From: JAOAFT01 sp035390885
GTDB lineage: Bacteria > Bacteroidota > Ignavibacteria > UBA10030
Length of the DNA: 18,319 bases
Assembly (NCBI GenBank): GCA_035390885.1
Contig: DAOOUW010000038.1
Location: 1-18,319, forward strand
Direction of reading: 5' to 3'
In this document: positions 1 through 7,784 of the stretch, piece after piece
Layout: the number at the start of each line of letters is the position of its first letter
Position numbering within the stretch: position 1 is the first letter of the stretch
Program-made: the position numbers and the translations under genes
The notes under the pieces: generated by a model
Told to the model about the DNA's origin: nothing
Database searches by the model: none
What the model saw: the letters and a program-made list of their open reading frames with translations, nothing else

Positions 1-1197
1 TATAATTCTGTTTTTGGATATTACATAGAAATTACAAATACTCATCGAGAGAAAGTCCCAGCGAATTACATTAGGAAACAGACGCTGACAAATGCCGAAC
101 GATACATTACACCAGAATTAAAAGAGTATGAAGAAAAAATTCTCCATGCAGAGGAAAAAATTGTTGCACTCGAAATGCAGTTGTTTACAGAAGTTCGGCA
201 AACAATTGCACACCGTGCGGAAGCAATTCAACAGGATGCGCAGTGCATCGCAACGCTCGATTGTCTTCTTTCCCTTGCAACCGTAGCTTATGAAAACGAC
301 TATGTTTGTCCAGTCGTTGATAATTCCTCCAGAATTGAAATTCATGAAGGCAGACATCCCGTGGTCGAAAAATTGTTACCGCCGGGCGAGCATTACACGC
401 CAAATGATGTATTCCTTGATACGGAGGAGAATCAAATTGTTATTCTTACCGGACCGAACATGAGTGGAAAATCCAGCTATCTTCGTCAAGTTGGACTCAT
501 CGTATTACTTGCTCAAGCGGGAAGTTTTGTTCCAGCCAAGCAAGCAACAATTGGAGTTGTCGACCGCATTTATACTCGGGTTGGCGCGAGCGATAATATT
601 ACCTCCGGTGAAAGTACTTTTCTCGTCGAAATGCACGAAGCGGCAAACATTGTAAATACAGCAACAAAGAAAAGTCTCATTCTCCTCGACGAAATTGGAC
701 GAGGCACAAGTACATTCGACGGTATTAGCATTGCGTGGGCTTTGACGGAATATATTCATGAACACATTGGAGCAAAAACGCTCTTTGCAACACACTACCA
801 TGAACTCAACGAGCTAGCGGACAAATTTCCACGAATCAAAAATTATAAAGTTGATGTAAGAGAGTACGGCGACAAAATTATTTTTCTCCATAAAGTAATG
901 CCGGGTTTTGCCGATCATGCTTACGGCATTCAAGTTGCTCAGATGGCTGGAATACCGGATGAAATTATTGAGCGCGCAAAACAAATCCTCCAGAATCTTG
1001 AGAGTTCAGAGTTGCGCCTTGCATCTTCTCCTCAAGAGCAAAGAGAATCAATTCAGACTCTCCAGCTGACGATGTTTGATTCCAGTGAATACAGAATTCG
1101 GGAAACCCTTGAATCTATAGACATCAATTCTATGACTCCTCTCGAAGCCTTGCACACCTTAGCGCAGCTTATTGAAATTGTAAAGAAAATGAAATAA
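1..1197 (+). CDS. mutS: DNA mismatch repair protein MutS, C-terminal 398 residues (5' end outside window)
   Basis: MutS recognises mispairs and small loops and uses ATP to recruit MutL and start strand repair. The reading frame is open from base 1, so the gene begins upstream of the window. The first residues (NSVFGYYIEITNTH) match the lever/clamp region, followed by the charged run YIRKQTLTNAERYITPELKE. The ATPase domain is complete: Walker A GPNMSGKS at bases 451-474, the STFLVEM segment, Walker B LILLDEIGRGTSTFDG, and the ATHYHEL switch. The C-terminus ends in the usual MTPLEALHTL helix. The mismatch-reading N-terminal domain with its Phe-x-Glu is not in view, so MutS1 is inferred from the clamp and C-terminal helix, which MutS2 lacks. 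The stop is followed 40 bases later by the next gene on the same strand. Confidence 0.97.
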   Translation, partial: YNSVFGYYIEITNTHREKVPANYIRKQTLTNAERYITPELKEYEEKILHAEEKIVALEMQLFTEVRQTIAHRAEAIQQDAQCIATLDCLLSLATVAYENDYVCPVVDNSSRIEIHEGRHPVVEKLLPPGEHYTPNDVFLDTEENQIVILTGPNMSGKSSYLRQVGLIVLLAQAGSFVPAKQATIGVVDRIYTRVGASDNITSGESTFLVEMHEAANIVNTATKKSLILLDEIGRGTSTFDGISIAWALTEYIHEHIGAKTLFATHYHELNELADKFPRIKNYKVDVREYGDKIIFLHKVMPGFADHAYGIQVAQMAGIPDEIIERAKQILQNLESSELRLASSPQEQRESIQTLQLTMFDSSEYRIRETLESIDINSMTPLEALHTLAQLIEIVKKMK

Positions 1198-1237
1198 TGC
1201 AGTTATCACAGAAACGGAAATCATTTAGAAAGAATCT

Positions 1238-1861
1238 ATGAATACAGAAAAACAGCTTATTCTCTCTCGCCACAAACTTCACCACATCAAAAATCTTATT
1301 ATCGATCCTGAACTCTTCGAGCAAAAATTTGCTCCACATTGCTCAATGACTCATTGTAATGGAACGTGCTGCCGTGATGGCGTGCTTCTGGATGTAAAGG
1401 AGAAAGAAAAAATTCTTGAACACACTTCCCTGGTACATAAATATATGGAGCCAAACCAGCTCCACAATCCAGAGCAATGGTTCGATGAGGATATCCAACC
1501 CGATCCTGACTTCCCGTCGGGCGTATGCGATGGAACCGCAACTGCAAATGGCGGATGTGTTTTCCTAAACAGCAAGGGGTTGTGTACACTTCAAATTGCT
1601 TCAACGTCTGAAGGAATGGGTAAGTATTCATTGAAGCCATTCTATTGCTTTGCATTCCCACTAACTCTTGATGGCGGCGTTCTAACAATCTATGAGCGAG
1701 AGTTCACAAATCGAACGGAGTGTTGCAGTTCTGTTGAAAATGGAATATTATCAATCCTTGATATCTGTCGCGAGGAATTGGAATTTATGCTTGGAGCTGA
1801 AGGTGCGCAGGAATTCGAAACGCTCTATAGAAAATATTGCAAACAAAAAGTATTACAATAG
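1238..1861 (+). CDS. DUF3109 family cysteine-rich protein (YkgJ-like putative metal-binding protein)
   Basis: A 207-residue soluble protein without signal peptide or membrane segment. It carries the cysteine pattern of the DUF3109 group, related to the YkgJ-type zinc/iron-chelating proteins: C35, C40 and C44-C45 in the segment HCNGTCC, then C97, C107, C116, C137 and C162-C163. Metal binding is the family prediction; no enzymatic role is established and none is claimed here. Families of this kind are frequent in Bacteroidota/Chlorobi genomes. The ATG at 1238 has only a weak purine stretch (AGAAAG) upstream, but the frame and the N-terminal position relative to the conserved Cys cluster fit. 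It lies between mutS and a regulatory phosphatase, possibly co-transcribed with both. Confidence 0.85.
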   Translation: MNTEKQLILSRHKLHHIKNLIIDPELFEQKFAPHCSMTHCNGTCCRDGVLLDVKEKEKILEHTSLVHKYMEPNQLHNPEQWFDEDIQPDPDFPSGVCDGTATANGGCVFLNSKGLCTLQIASTSEGMGKYSLKPFYCFAFPLTLDGGVLTIYEREFTNRTECCSSVENGILSILDICREELEFMLGAEGAQEFETLYRKYCKQKVLQ

Positions 1862-1902
1862 CAAAGAAAGGAATTATTCCTAACGTTCTCAAATATTACA
1901 GA

Positions 1903-3156
1903 ATGAACATTGCTGGAAAAAATATGGATCAAAGAAGATTATTCCGAACAATTGAAAGTTTTGCATCTCAGAATTTTAGAACTGAGAAGGACTTGCTCAA
2001 ACACGTGATGAATGAAATTGTCAAGAATGAAGACATTCATCTTAAAGGCGGGCGACTCTGGCAGTACGAACGCTCGACCGAATCGTACCGATTGATTCAT
2101 CAAATTGGTCAAATAGAAAGGTTGAATCCTGGATACCATATTTCGGTTTCACGTTATCCGATGTTCCTCCAGCTTGGCGAACGTCGTAGTATTATTGCAA
2201 ATGAAACCGATAAGTACTTACGCAAGAAAGGAATTGAGAAGTTTTCGGCGACTGGCATTGGCGATAAAGTCCCGTATCGGAATACCTTTGTATTTCCGTA
2301 CGTGATGGCTTTTAGTTCCGATTACTTAGATCAAAATCTTTTGCTCGATCTTAATATTATCAGTCTTGCAGTAACAGCGGTTTTACGGAATAAACGCATC
2401 CAACAAACAGCGGAGCAACTTGCTCAGGATATTGACAAGGCTCGTGAGATTCAGGAAAGTATTCTTCCAGAACCTTACATCCGATTCTATTACTACGATG
2501 TTTATGGTATTTCCAAACCCGATAGAATTGTTGGAGGCGATTTCTTCGATTATCTCTTTGGCGACGAAGCAAAGGACAGACTTAGTATCGTCGTTGGCGA
2601 TGCCGCAAGTAAAGGATTCCGTGCGGCAGCGCAGGCGTTGTATGTTGTCGGAGCTGTACGAATGGGAATTGCGCATCAAACGAAAACTGCAGCGTTAATG
2701 TCGAGCATCAATAAAATTGTCAATCGCTCATTCTCAGAAGAGCAATTTGTCTCGATGTTCTATGGCGAGCTTACGGATGGACAAAAAGGATTGATGCTCT
2801 ATTCTAACGCAGGACACAATAGTCCAATTGTTTATCACTCTACCGACAATGTCATAGAGCTCCTTGAGCCAACCGGTCAAATCCTTGGTCCATTTGCAAA
2901 CGCAAGATATCGCATTGAAAGTACTATGTTAAAGAAAAACGATGTGGTGGTAATCTATACCGATGGTATTACAGAAGCGCGTGGGATCGATGGCGCAGTG
3001 TATGGCGAACAGCGTCTTATCGAGCAAGTTCGAACGCTTGCTTCAAAGGGCGCGCAGCAAATTTGCGAGAGAATTATGAACGATGTAGAAGTATACTCCG
3101 AAGGTGCGGAGTATTCTGACGACAAAACTATTGTCGTCATCAAACGAACTCAGTAG
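1903..3156 (+). CDS. PP2C/SpoIIE-type serine phosphatase (RsbU-like) with N-terminal sensor region
   Basis: A 417-residue cytoplasmic protein. Residues about 20-165 form a region of GAF-like size and character, inferred from layout rather than clear motifs. A helical linker (about 167-190, with AQDIDKAREIQESILPEP) leads to a C-terminal SpoIIE phosphatase domain (about 205-416). Metal-binding signatures of that domain are present: GGDFFDYL (211-218), GDAASKG (232-238), the SNAGHN segment, YTDGITEARG and the final YSDDKTIVV. It should therefore be catalytically active. Relatives dephosphorylate anti-sigma-factor antagonists in partner-switching pathways, but no anti-sigma kinase or STAS antagonist gene is nearby. 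The start is uncertain. A TTG at 1837 would overlap the previous gene. ATG 1903 and ATG 1924 are both plausible, and 1924 has GGA eight bases upstream. Confidence 0.88.
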   Translation: MNIAGKNMDQRRLFRTIESFASQNFRTEKDLLKHVMNEIVKNEDIHLKGGRLWQYERSTESYRLIHQIGQIERLNPGYHISVSRYPMFLQLGERRSIIANETDKYLRKKGIEKFSATGIGDKVPYRNTFVFPYVMAFSSDYLDQNLLLDLNIISLAVTAVLRNKRIQQTAEQLAQDIDKAREIQESILPEPYIRFYYYDVYGISKPDRIVGGDFFDYLFGDEAKDRLSIVVGDAASKGFRAAAQALYVVGAVRMGIAHQTKTAALMSSINKIVNRSFSEEQFVSMFYGELTDGQKGLMLYSNAGHNSPIVYHSTDNVIELLEPTGQILGPFANARYRIESTMLKKNDVVVIYTDGITEARGIDGAVYGEQRLIEQVRTLASKGAQQICERIMNDVEVYSEGAEYSDDKTIVVIKRTQ

Positions 3157-3207
3157 TGGGGTTTTGATATTCAATGATGTAAAAAAATAGAAAAGAGAGG
3201 AGACAAA

Positions 3208-4806
3208 ATGACTGAACAAAAATTTATTGGTACTGTTATTTCGGTAACGAGCGGAATAGTTACAGTGTTGCTTGACCAATCTATAACGACGCTCAAGCGA
3301 GAGATTAATGGGAAAAGCTACTTCATCGGGCAAATTGGTTCTTACATTCTTATTCCAATGGGTTCTTTCGTTCTTGTTGGATTAACGAATAAGTTAGAGA
3401 AGCGCGATGTTATCATCAATGGGACAAGTCAGCAGCGATATATTCTTGAAGCATCGCTTGTTGGAACAGTAAAAGGAGGACGATACGATCGAGGAGTTTC
3501 ATACTTTCCGTCGGTCGATGCTCCGGTTTTTCTGGCGGAAGATGTCGATCTCTCGGTTGCATTTTCGATTTTTCAACGATATGGATTCTCTGTGGGGAAT
3601 GTCTCATTGTTTGAAACACAACGTGCGTTTCTCGATGCGAATAAATTTTTCGCAAAACATATCGCGATTTTAGGCTCGAGCGGATCAGGAAAATCCTGTA
3701 CTGTTGCGTCTATTCTCCAAAAAGTTGCGGTTTTCCCTGATACAAATGTTATTATTCTTGATATTCACAATGAATATAAACCAGCGTTTGAAAACGCGAA
3801 TTATATTCGCGTCGCCGATTTCGAATTGCCGTTCTGGCTTATGAATTTCGATGAGCTTTGTGAAATGTTCATCGACAATCGAGATGAAAATGCATCTACG
3901 CAAATCACGGTTCTAAAAGACCTTATCATAAATTCCAAGCGGGGAAAAAATCCTCAGATGTCTCCCTTTATTACCATCGATACGCCGGTGTACTATGACT
4001 TAAGCGAGATACGCGCAAAAATTCAATATATGGATACCGAAAAAATTACGCTCGGAGGGGGACAAACGAAAGATGGTCCTTTCTATGGGAAGTTCACACG
4101 GTTCCTTGTGCGCCTTGACGGCAAACTTAATGATCCGCGATATGAATTTATGTTTCGACCCAAGAAGTATCTCGATTCAGCAAAGTTTAATGACTTTATG
4201 ACAAATATTTTTGGGATTGAGGGGAAAGCGAAAATTACGATCCTTGACCTCAGCGGCGTTCCATTCGATGTCGTCAATACTATTGTGTCGGTACTTGCGC
4301 GTACTATTTTTGATTTCAACTTCTGGAATCCAAATCGGCGCGAATTTCCTATTCTCCTTGTCTTCGAAGAAGCGCATAATTATCTCCCAAGCGATATTCC
4401 ATCTGCAGCGCGTCGTACTGTCGAACGCATTGCAAAAGAAGGAAGGAAATATGGCGTGTCTATCATGGTTGTTAGTCAACGGCCAGCGGAAGTTTCTGAA
4501 ACTATTCTTTCCCAATGCAGCAATTACGTTGTCATGCGCTTAACGAATCCGCACGATCAAGATTATGTTCGACGACTTGTGCCGGATACTTTTGCAAGCC
4601 TGATCGAGGTCCTTCCATCGCTCCGTCAAGGAGAGGCTCTCCTTGTTGGTGAATCCACGCCAATGCCGCTTCGTGTTCAGATCGATCTTCCAAATCCTGA
4701 ACCTGATAGCGGTGATATTAAGTTTTACGAGAAATGGAAAAAGAGCGATTCACATACGCAGATTGATAAAGTTATCAGCCGCTGGTGGAAACAGGAAAAA
4801 GACTAA
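3208..4806 (+). CDS. HerA/DUF87-type hexameric DNA-translocating ATPase
   Basis: A 532-residue ATPase of the HerA-FtsK superfamily. The N-terminal 130 residues are beta-rich and fit the HAS-barrel seen in HerA. The ATPase core has Walker A GSSGSGKS (156-163), DIHNEY (185-190), Walker B ILLVFEEAH (382-390), a basic RIAKEGRKYG segment (407-416) carrying likely arginine-finger residues, and sensor-like VVSQRPAE (421-428). The C-terminal NPHDQDYVRRLVPD stretch is typical of HerA. HerA proteins form hexamers that move DNA, usually with a NurA nuclease for end resection. In bacteria some pair with SIR2 or other effectors in defence. No such partner gene flanks this one. The start is well supported by the Shine-Dalgarno AGAGGAGA just before ATG 3208. 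The gene follows the phosphatase gene by 51 bases. Confidence 0.9.
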   Translation: MTEQKFIGTVISVTSGIVTVLLDQSITTLKREINGKSYFIGQIGSYILIPMGSFVLVGLTNKLEKRDVIINGTSQQRYILEASLVGTVKGGRYDRGVSYFPSVDAPVFLAEDVDLSVAFSIFQRYGFSVGNVSLFETQRAFLDANKFFAKHIAILGSSGSGKSCTVASILQKVAVFPDTNVIILDIHNEYKPAFENANYIRVADFELPFWLMNFDELCEMFIDNRDENASTQITVLKDLIINSKRGKNPQMSPFITIDTPVYYDLSEIRAKIQYMDTEKITLGGGQTKDGPFYGKFTRFLVRLDGKLNDPRYEFMFRPKKYLDSAKFNDFMTNIFGIEGKAKITILDLSGVPFDVVNTIVSVLARTIFDFNFWNPNRREFPILLVFEEAHNYLPSDIPSAARRTVERIAKEGRKYGVSIMVVSQRPAEVSETILSQCSNYVVMRLTNPHDQDYVRRLVPDTFASLIEVLPSLRQGEALLVGESTPMPLRVQIDLPNPEPDSGDIKFYEKWKKSDSHTQIDKVISRWWKQEKD

Positions 4807-4842
4807 TCTCTGCCTTAGGACGAAAGCGGATATTTATTCAAC

Positions 4843-4892
4843 ATCGATTGCCTGACGGTGGCTGAGGTGAGCGACAGCTCGTATTGAAGTCA
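4843..4892 (+). repeat. Partial copy (right half) of the dispersed palindromic element
   Basis: This 50-base stretch in the gap after the HerA gene matches the right half of the full element at 7434-7543. It shares the block GGCTGAGGTGAGCGA, then AGCTCGTAT and GAAG, with a few substitutions. Only one hairpin is kept (GAGC/GCTC arms around a four-base loop). The left half, with the GTTGCC/GGCAAC hairpin, is missing. Confidence 0.8.
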
Positions 4893-4932
4893 ATATTATT
4901 TAAATTTTTTTTGTTTGCTATATAGAATGATT

Positions 4933-5664
4933 TTACTGTTTACTGATCCCGCCACCACCGAACATAAGGCGAATATAAGGACCGGTAATACCAACTTTGG
5001 GACCACCAGAGATATCGGTTCCATCCAGCAGCTCCCAATTGCCTTTGCTCGGGGAATAGGTATAGCCTAAGCGAATTCCCACCATTATTCCTCCTGCTCC
5101 TTTTTCATCCTTTCCAAGTACCAATAGATAGTCTGCTCCTAAAGCTACATTAAGTAAGAAACCACCTGTTGAAAGTTCAGTATTTCTTCCAGGATTATCC
5201 AGAACTTCGTCAAAAGTAGGGGAATCTCTCCTTAAAATTTCAAGGGACATTCCTCCTCCGCCAAAACCGAGGATTGGATAGATATTGAGAGCGCCCGTTG
5301 AAAAGACAATATATCCTAAATCAAAAAATCCGTACCCAGCGGTGAGAAATGTCTTATAATTTCCGCTGCTCAATTCATCGCTTATAAGCCCGTGCCCTTC
5401 GCCTCCTATAATTATTCTATTGATAATTCCATGTCCACCGCCACCGATTGAAATAAAATTATCTGAGAATTTTGGATAACCTTTGCTTGCTAATCTCGAA
5501 TTCAATTTATCAATGTCGATGGTAGAACCTCCAAACATAAAGTATCCCATACCACCGCTTTCTTTAATTTTAAAGGACAGTCCCTGCGCTCTAACATTCA
5601 TACACAAGAGAATACATCCAATCACTACGCATTCGATTCTTAGAGTGATTTTGTTTTTTAACAT
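4933..5664 (-). CDS. Secreted or outer-membrane glycine-rich protein of unknown function
   Basis: I do not recognise a named family. The 243-residue product has a signal peptide: basic MLKNKITLR, a hydrophobic core to about residue 23, and a likely cleavage after VRA at residue 26. The mature part is rich in glycine and alternates hydrophobic and small residues. It has two GGxGHG motifs (GGGGHG 74-79, GGEGHG 87-92) and further glycine runs near 134-138 and 236-239. Strands such as FLTAGYGFFDLGYIVF and GIMVGIRLGYTYS, and the near-terminal PYIRLMF, suggest a small beta-barrel or beta-solenoid in the envelope; that is inference from pattern. The ATG has a good upstream site (AAGGATA, seen on the minus strand). 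It is monocistronic and divergent from the sigma factor gene across 300 bases. Confidence 0.8.
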   Translation of the reverse strand: MLKNKITLRIECVVIGCILLCMNVRAQGLSFKIKESGGMGYFMFGGSTIDIDKLNSRLASKGYPKFSDNFISIGGGGHGIINRIIIGGEGHGLISDELSSGNYKTFLTAGYGFFDLGYIVFSTGALNIYPILGFGGGGMSLEILRRDSPTFDEVLDNPGRNTELSTGGFLLNVALGADYLLVLGKDEKGAGGIMVGIRLGYTYSPSKGNWELLDGTDISGGPKVGITGPYIRLMFGGGGISKQ

Positions 5665-5964
5665 AGCGTATCCTTTCTTATAAATGATTTCTATAAGGTT
5701 TACTCTTGCATTGAATTTGATCTCTTAACAGAAAATATTTGCTTTGTATTTAAGCCTATGCCTCTAAATTTGCTACATCGTGCCTGAAATGCGGTAGCAA
5801 TTAAAGACTATTTACAAAATTTTTGTCTGTGTATCAAGGATGTTTTACCATTTCGGGAGTATTGCACTGTGTACGCTTTTATTCCATCTTCACAGCGTTA
5901 TACTTGCGACATCAATTCGTTTTTCCTACTTTGATGGTTAAGAAATGGAATGAATAGTTAGGTT
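5665..5964. other. 300-base gap between divergent genes
   Basis: The gap must hold the promoters of the secreted-protein gene (minus) and the ECF sigma gene (plus). It is AT-rich with no open frame of note, no strong hairpin and no copy of the repeats found elsewhere. I could not pick a convincing -35/-10 pair in either direction. Confidence 0.5.
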
Positions 5965-6588
5965 ATGGCACAACGTGAAAGTATTCATACGACAAAGAAA
6001 TCCCAGCCGATAGAGTCAGGCGAGAAGTATCAAGAATTTGAACGAGAGGCAATTCCTCACAAAGGAATATTGTACAATTTTGCTCTGCGAACCACTGGCA
6101 ACGTAGAAGACGCTCGGGATTTGCTGCAAGAGACTTACATGAAAGCTTTTCGTTTCTGGGATAAGTACGAAAAAGGAACAAACATTCGTGCATGGCTCTT
6201 CAGAATTATGAAGAATACGTACATTAACCGCTATCGTAAGGAAGTTCGAGAACCTTCGATGGTAGATTACGACGATATTGATAATTTTTATGAATCTGTT
6301 CGAGATCAGGTAAAAGATTCCAGCGACCTTCAAAAGAATCTCTACAGCAACACACTCAGCGATGAAGTTACTGAAGCGCTTCAGGCTCTGCCGGATGATT
6401 TTCGTACCGTTGTCATTCTCTGCGATCTTGAAGGATTATCGTACGAAGAAATATCTGATTTCCTCAATTGTCCTGTTGGTACCGTCCGGTCGCGTTTACA
6501 TCGAGGACGTAAAATACTTGCCGAAATGTTAAAGGATTATGCGCAGGAACAGGGAATTCTTGAAAGTGAAAATGAAATAATTCAGTAG
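5965..6588 (+). CDS. ECF-type RNA polymerase sigma factor (sigma-70 family, RpoE/SigR-like)
   Basis: A 207-residue two-domain sigma factor that would direct RNA polymerase to alternative promoters. Region 2 spans about residues 26-95, with DARDLLQETYMKAFRFWDKY and the -10-recognising segment GTNIRAWLFRIMKNTYINRY. Region 4 spans about 134-187, with ALPDDFRTVVILCDLEGLSY and the helix-turn-helix EEISDFLNCPVGTVRSRLHR that reads the -35 element. The GTNIRAWLFRI form resembles the oxidative/envelope-stress ECF subgroup. No anti-sigma gene is adjacent, although ECF factors commonly have one, so control is either at a distance or transcriptional. The ATG at 5965 has a short AGG site. The gene converges on the metallophosphoesterase with a 42-base gap. 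Confidence 0.95.
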   Translation: MAQRESIHTTKKSQPIESGEKYQEFEREAIPHKGILYNFALRTTGNVEDARDLLQETYMKAFRFWDKYEKGTNIRAWLFRIMKNTYINRYRKEVREPSMVDYDDIDNFYESVRDQVKDSSDLQKNLYSNTLSDEVTEALQALPDDFRTVVILCDLEGLSYEEISDFLNCPVGTVRSRLHRGRKILAEMLKDYAQEQGILESENEIIQ

Positions 6589-6630
6589 TGTACTCTGTTT
6601 GAAAAACAACTTCTCTATACTCTGTTGCTG

Positions 6631-7332
6631 TTAACTTCCCTCGAATAATCTATACGCAAGAACAGAAGGAAGATTTGCTCGTAAAATTTTGTTTGCAGCG
6701 GTGCTAATGGGATACGGCGCACGAATGAGCTCGTATGTCCAGTTCTCCGAATCAAAAAATCCAAAGCTCATATGCGGATTTCTGTCTCGCGGTTGCCCAA
6801 TGCTTCCAACGTTGATAATATATCTTTTCCCATGGTGCACCACGCTTTCCTTCCCGTCCAGTGAATAAATACCAGGAATGTGGGAATGTCCAACGAAACA
6901 AATTTCTTCCCGAAAAGAAGAAAAATGTGGCTTTGCATCTTCTTCATCTATTATGTACTGCCACGTTTCTGGCTGAGTTGGAGAAGAATGAACCAAAAAG
7001 AACCGGTCTAATGTTGCTGTCATCTTAAGAGTACGAAGGAATTCTATATTCTCTTCCGTTATCTGTGAGAGTGTCCAGAGAATTGCGGTTCGTGCAAGAG
7101 GAGTAAAATAGTATGTAATGCTTTGGTCAAGCAAAGCCGCGTCGTGATTCCCAAGCAGCACAATATCACAATTTTGTCGAACAAGCTCTATGCACTCATT
7201 TGGATTCGCCCCATATCCGACAATATCACCAAGGCAAAGAATTGCGTCGGGAGATTTCCCTTCAACAATCTTAAGAGCAGCTTCAAGAGCTTCGAGGTTT
7301 GAATGAATATCAGAGAGAATCGCTAAACGCAC
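6631..7332 (-). CDS. Calcineurin-like metallophosphoesterase, YfcE/protein-phosphatase-like
   Basis: A protein of about 233 residues with the complete metallophosphoesterase metal-site series: SDIH near the N-terminus, LGDIVGYG, LGNHD, VHSSP and GHSHIP. These place two divalent metal ions for phosphoester hydrolysis. The compact length and the GDIVGYGANPNE segment fit the small cytosolic phosphodiesterase/phosphatase group. The actual substrate (nucleotide, phosphoprotein or other) cannot be read from sequence. I prefer GTG 7332 as start because an AGG lies eight bases upstream. An in-frame TTG at 7338 would add two residues but sits too close to that site. It is a single gene converging with the sigma factor gene; a repeat-rich gap lies upstream. 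Confidence 0.92.
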   Translation of the reverse strand: MRLAILSDIHSNLEALEAALKIVEGKSPDAILCLGDIVGYGANPNECIELVRQNCDIVLLGNHDAALLDQSITYYFTPLARTAILWTLSQITEENIEFLRTLKMTATLDRFFLVHSSPTQPETWQYIIDEEDAKPHFSSFREEICFVGHSHIPGIYSLDGKESVVHHGKRYIINVGSIGQPRDRNPHMSFGFFDSENWTYELIRAPYPISTAANKILRANLPSVLAYRLFEGS

Positions 7333-7433
7333 TACCAATGCCTGTCTGTAAGTGAATATGATTTTTCATCAATATAAAAATCATTCAATCCTGTTGCAAT
7401 CAGAGAAATTTTTTTTCTCGTTAATCCAAGTTG

Positions 7434-7543
7434 ATGCATTAGAAACTTGCAAAGGCTGTTGCCTCGATACGCTCTTCGAGCTACTCGGCAACCGAATCCT
7501 CTGACAGCGGCTGAGGTGAGCGATAGCTCGTATCGAAGCCACC
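7434..7543 (+). repeat. Full copy of dispersed palindromic REP/BIME-like element
   Basis: The element contains two hairpins. The first has GTTGCC (7458-7463) pairing with GGCAAC (7487-7492), with nested GCTC/GAGC arms around TTC (7471-7481). The second has GAGC (7518-7521) pairing with GCTC (7526-7529) around GATA, inside GGCT (7509-7512) and AGCC (7537-7540). In addition TCGATACG (7464-7471) is complementary to CGTATCGA (7529-7536), so the whole element can fold as one long cruciform. A near-full inverted copy lies at 15159-15266, with a 44-base block identical; partial copies are at 4843-4892 and 7601-7655. It looks non-coding and resembles paired REP sequences. Confidence 0.85.
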
Positions 7544-7559
7544 GCGAAAATATACCGCA

Positions 7560-7581
7560 ACCCACGGGTTCACCCGTGGGT
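7560..7581. repeat. Perfect 10-bp inverted repeat (hairpin)
   Basis: ACCCACGGGT and ACCCGTGGGT are exact reverse complements separated by only TC. The hairpin lies between the full repeat element and a degenerate second copy. GC-rich short palindromes of this kind are seen as REP-like units in Bacteroidota-type genomes; that link is from memory of the pattern. There is no T-run after it, so a terminator role is unlikely. Confidence 0.85.
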
Positions 7582-7600
7582 GAGAAAATCAGAGAAGTTC

Positions 7601-7655
7601 GTTGCTTCGATATGCATGTCTTGCCCTTCGGCAACCGAGTAATTGGCGGCTGAAG
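7601..7655 (+). repeat. Degenerate partial copy of the palindromic element
   Basis: The stretch keeps GTTGC-TCGATA at its left, CGGCAACCGA in the middle and GGCGGCTGA at its right, in the same order as the full element just upstream. The internal arm has changed to TTGCC (7621-7625) pairing with GGCAA (7630-7634) around CTTC. The hairpin is thus kept with a different loop. Confidence 0.65.
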
Positions 7656-7784
7656 CAGTTGCTATCTGAATGGAAAAAGGTATTGTTTTAATCTTATGTT
7701 GTAGAATGAATCTAAAGGTTAATGTAGCTCGTTTTTGGCAACAGGTGGTTATTGGTAGTTAGTTATTACAATTGTTGCAATCGT
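7656..7784. other. End of the 7340-7784 intergenic gap
   Basis: The gap between the start of the phosphoesterase gene and the stop of the methyltransferase gene is about 450 bases. Its centre is filled by the repeat elements listed separately. The remaining AT-rich bases show no gene and no clear terminator. Short open frames across the repeats on both strands are not credible proteins. Confidence 0.5.

Noticed and set aside
1837..1902. A TTG start that would lengthen the phosphatase by 22 residues
   Set aside because: It overlaps the end of the DUF3109 gene, lacks a ribosome site and adds residues that precede the more natural ATG starts at 1903 and 1924.
3208..4806. HerA gene as half of a HerA-SIR2 or HerA-nuclease defence pair
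   Set aside because: Neither flank encodes a SIR2, DUF4297 or NurA-like protein, so a defence call has no support in this window.
7332..7653. Open frames of 68-100 codons on both strands across the repeat-filled gap
   Set aside because: They run through palindromic repeats, have no convincing ribosome sites and their translations resemble no protein family. Palindromic repeats often give frames open on both strands.
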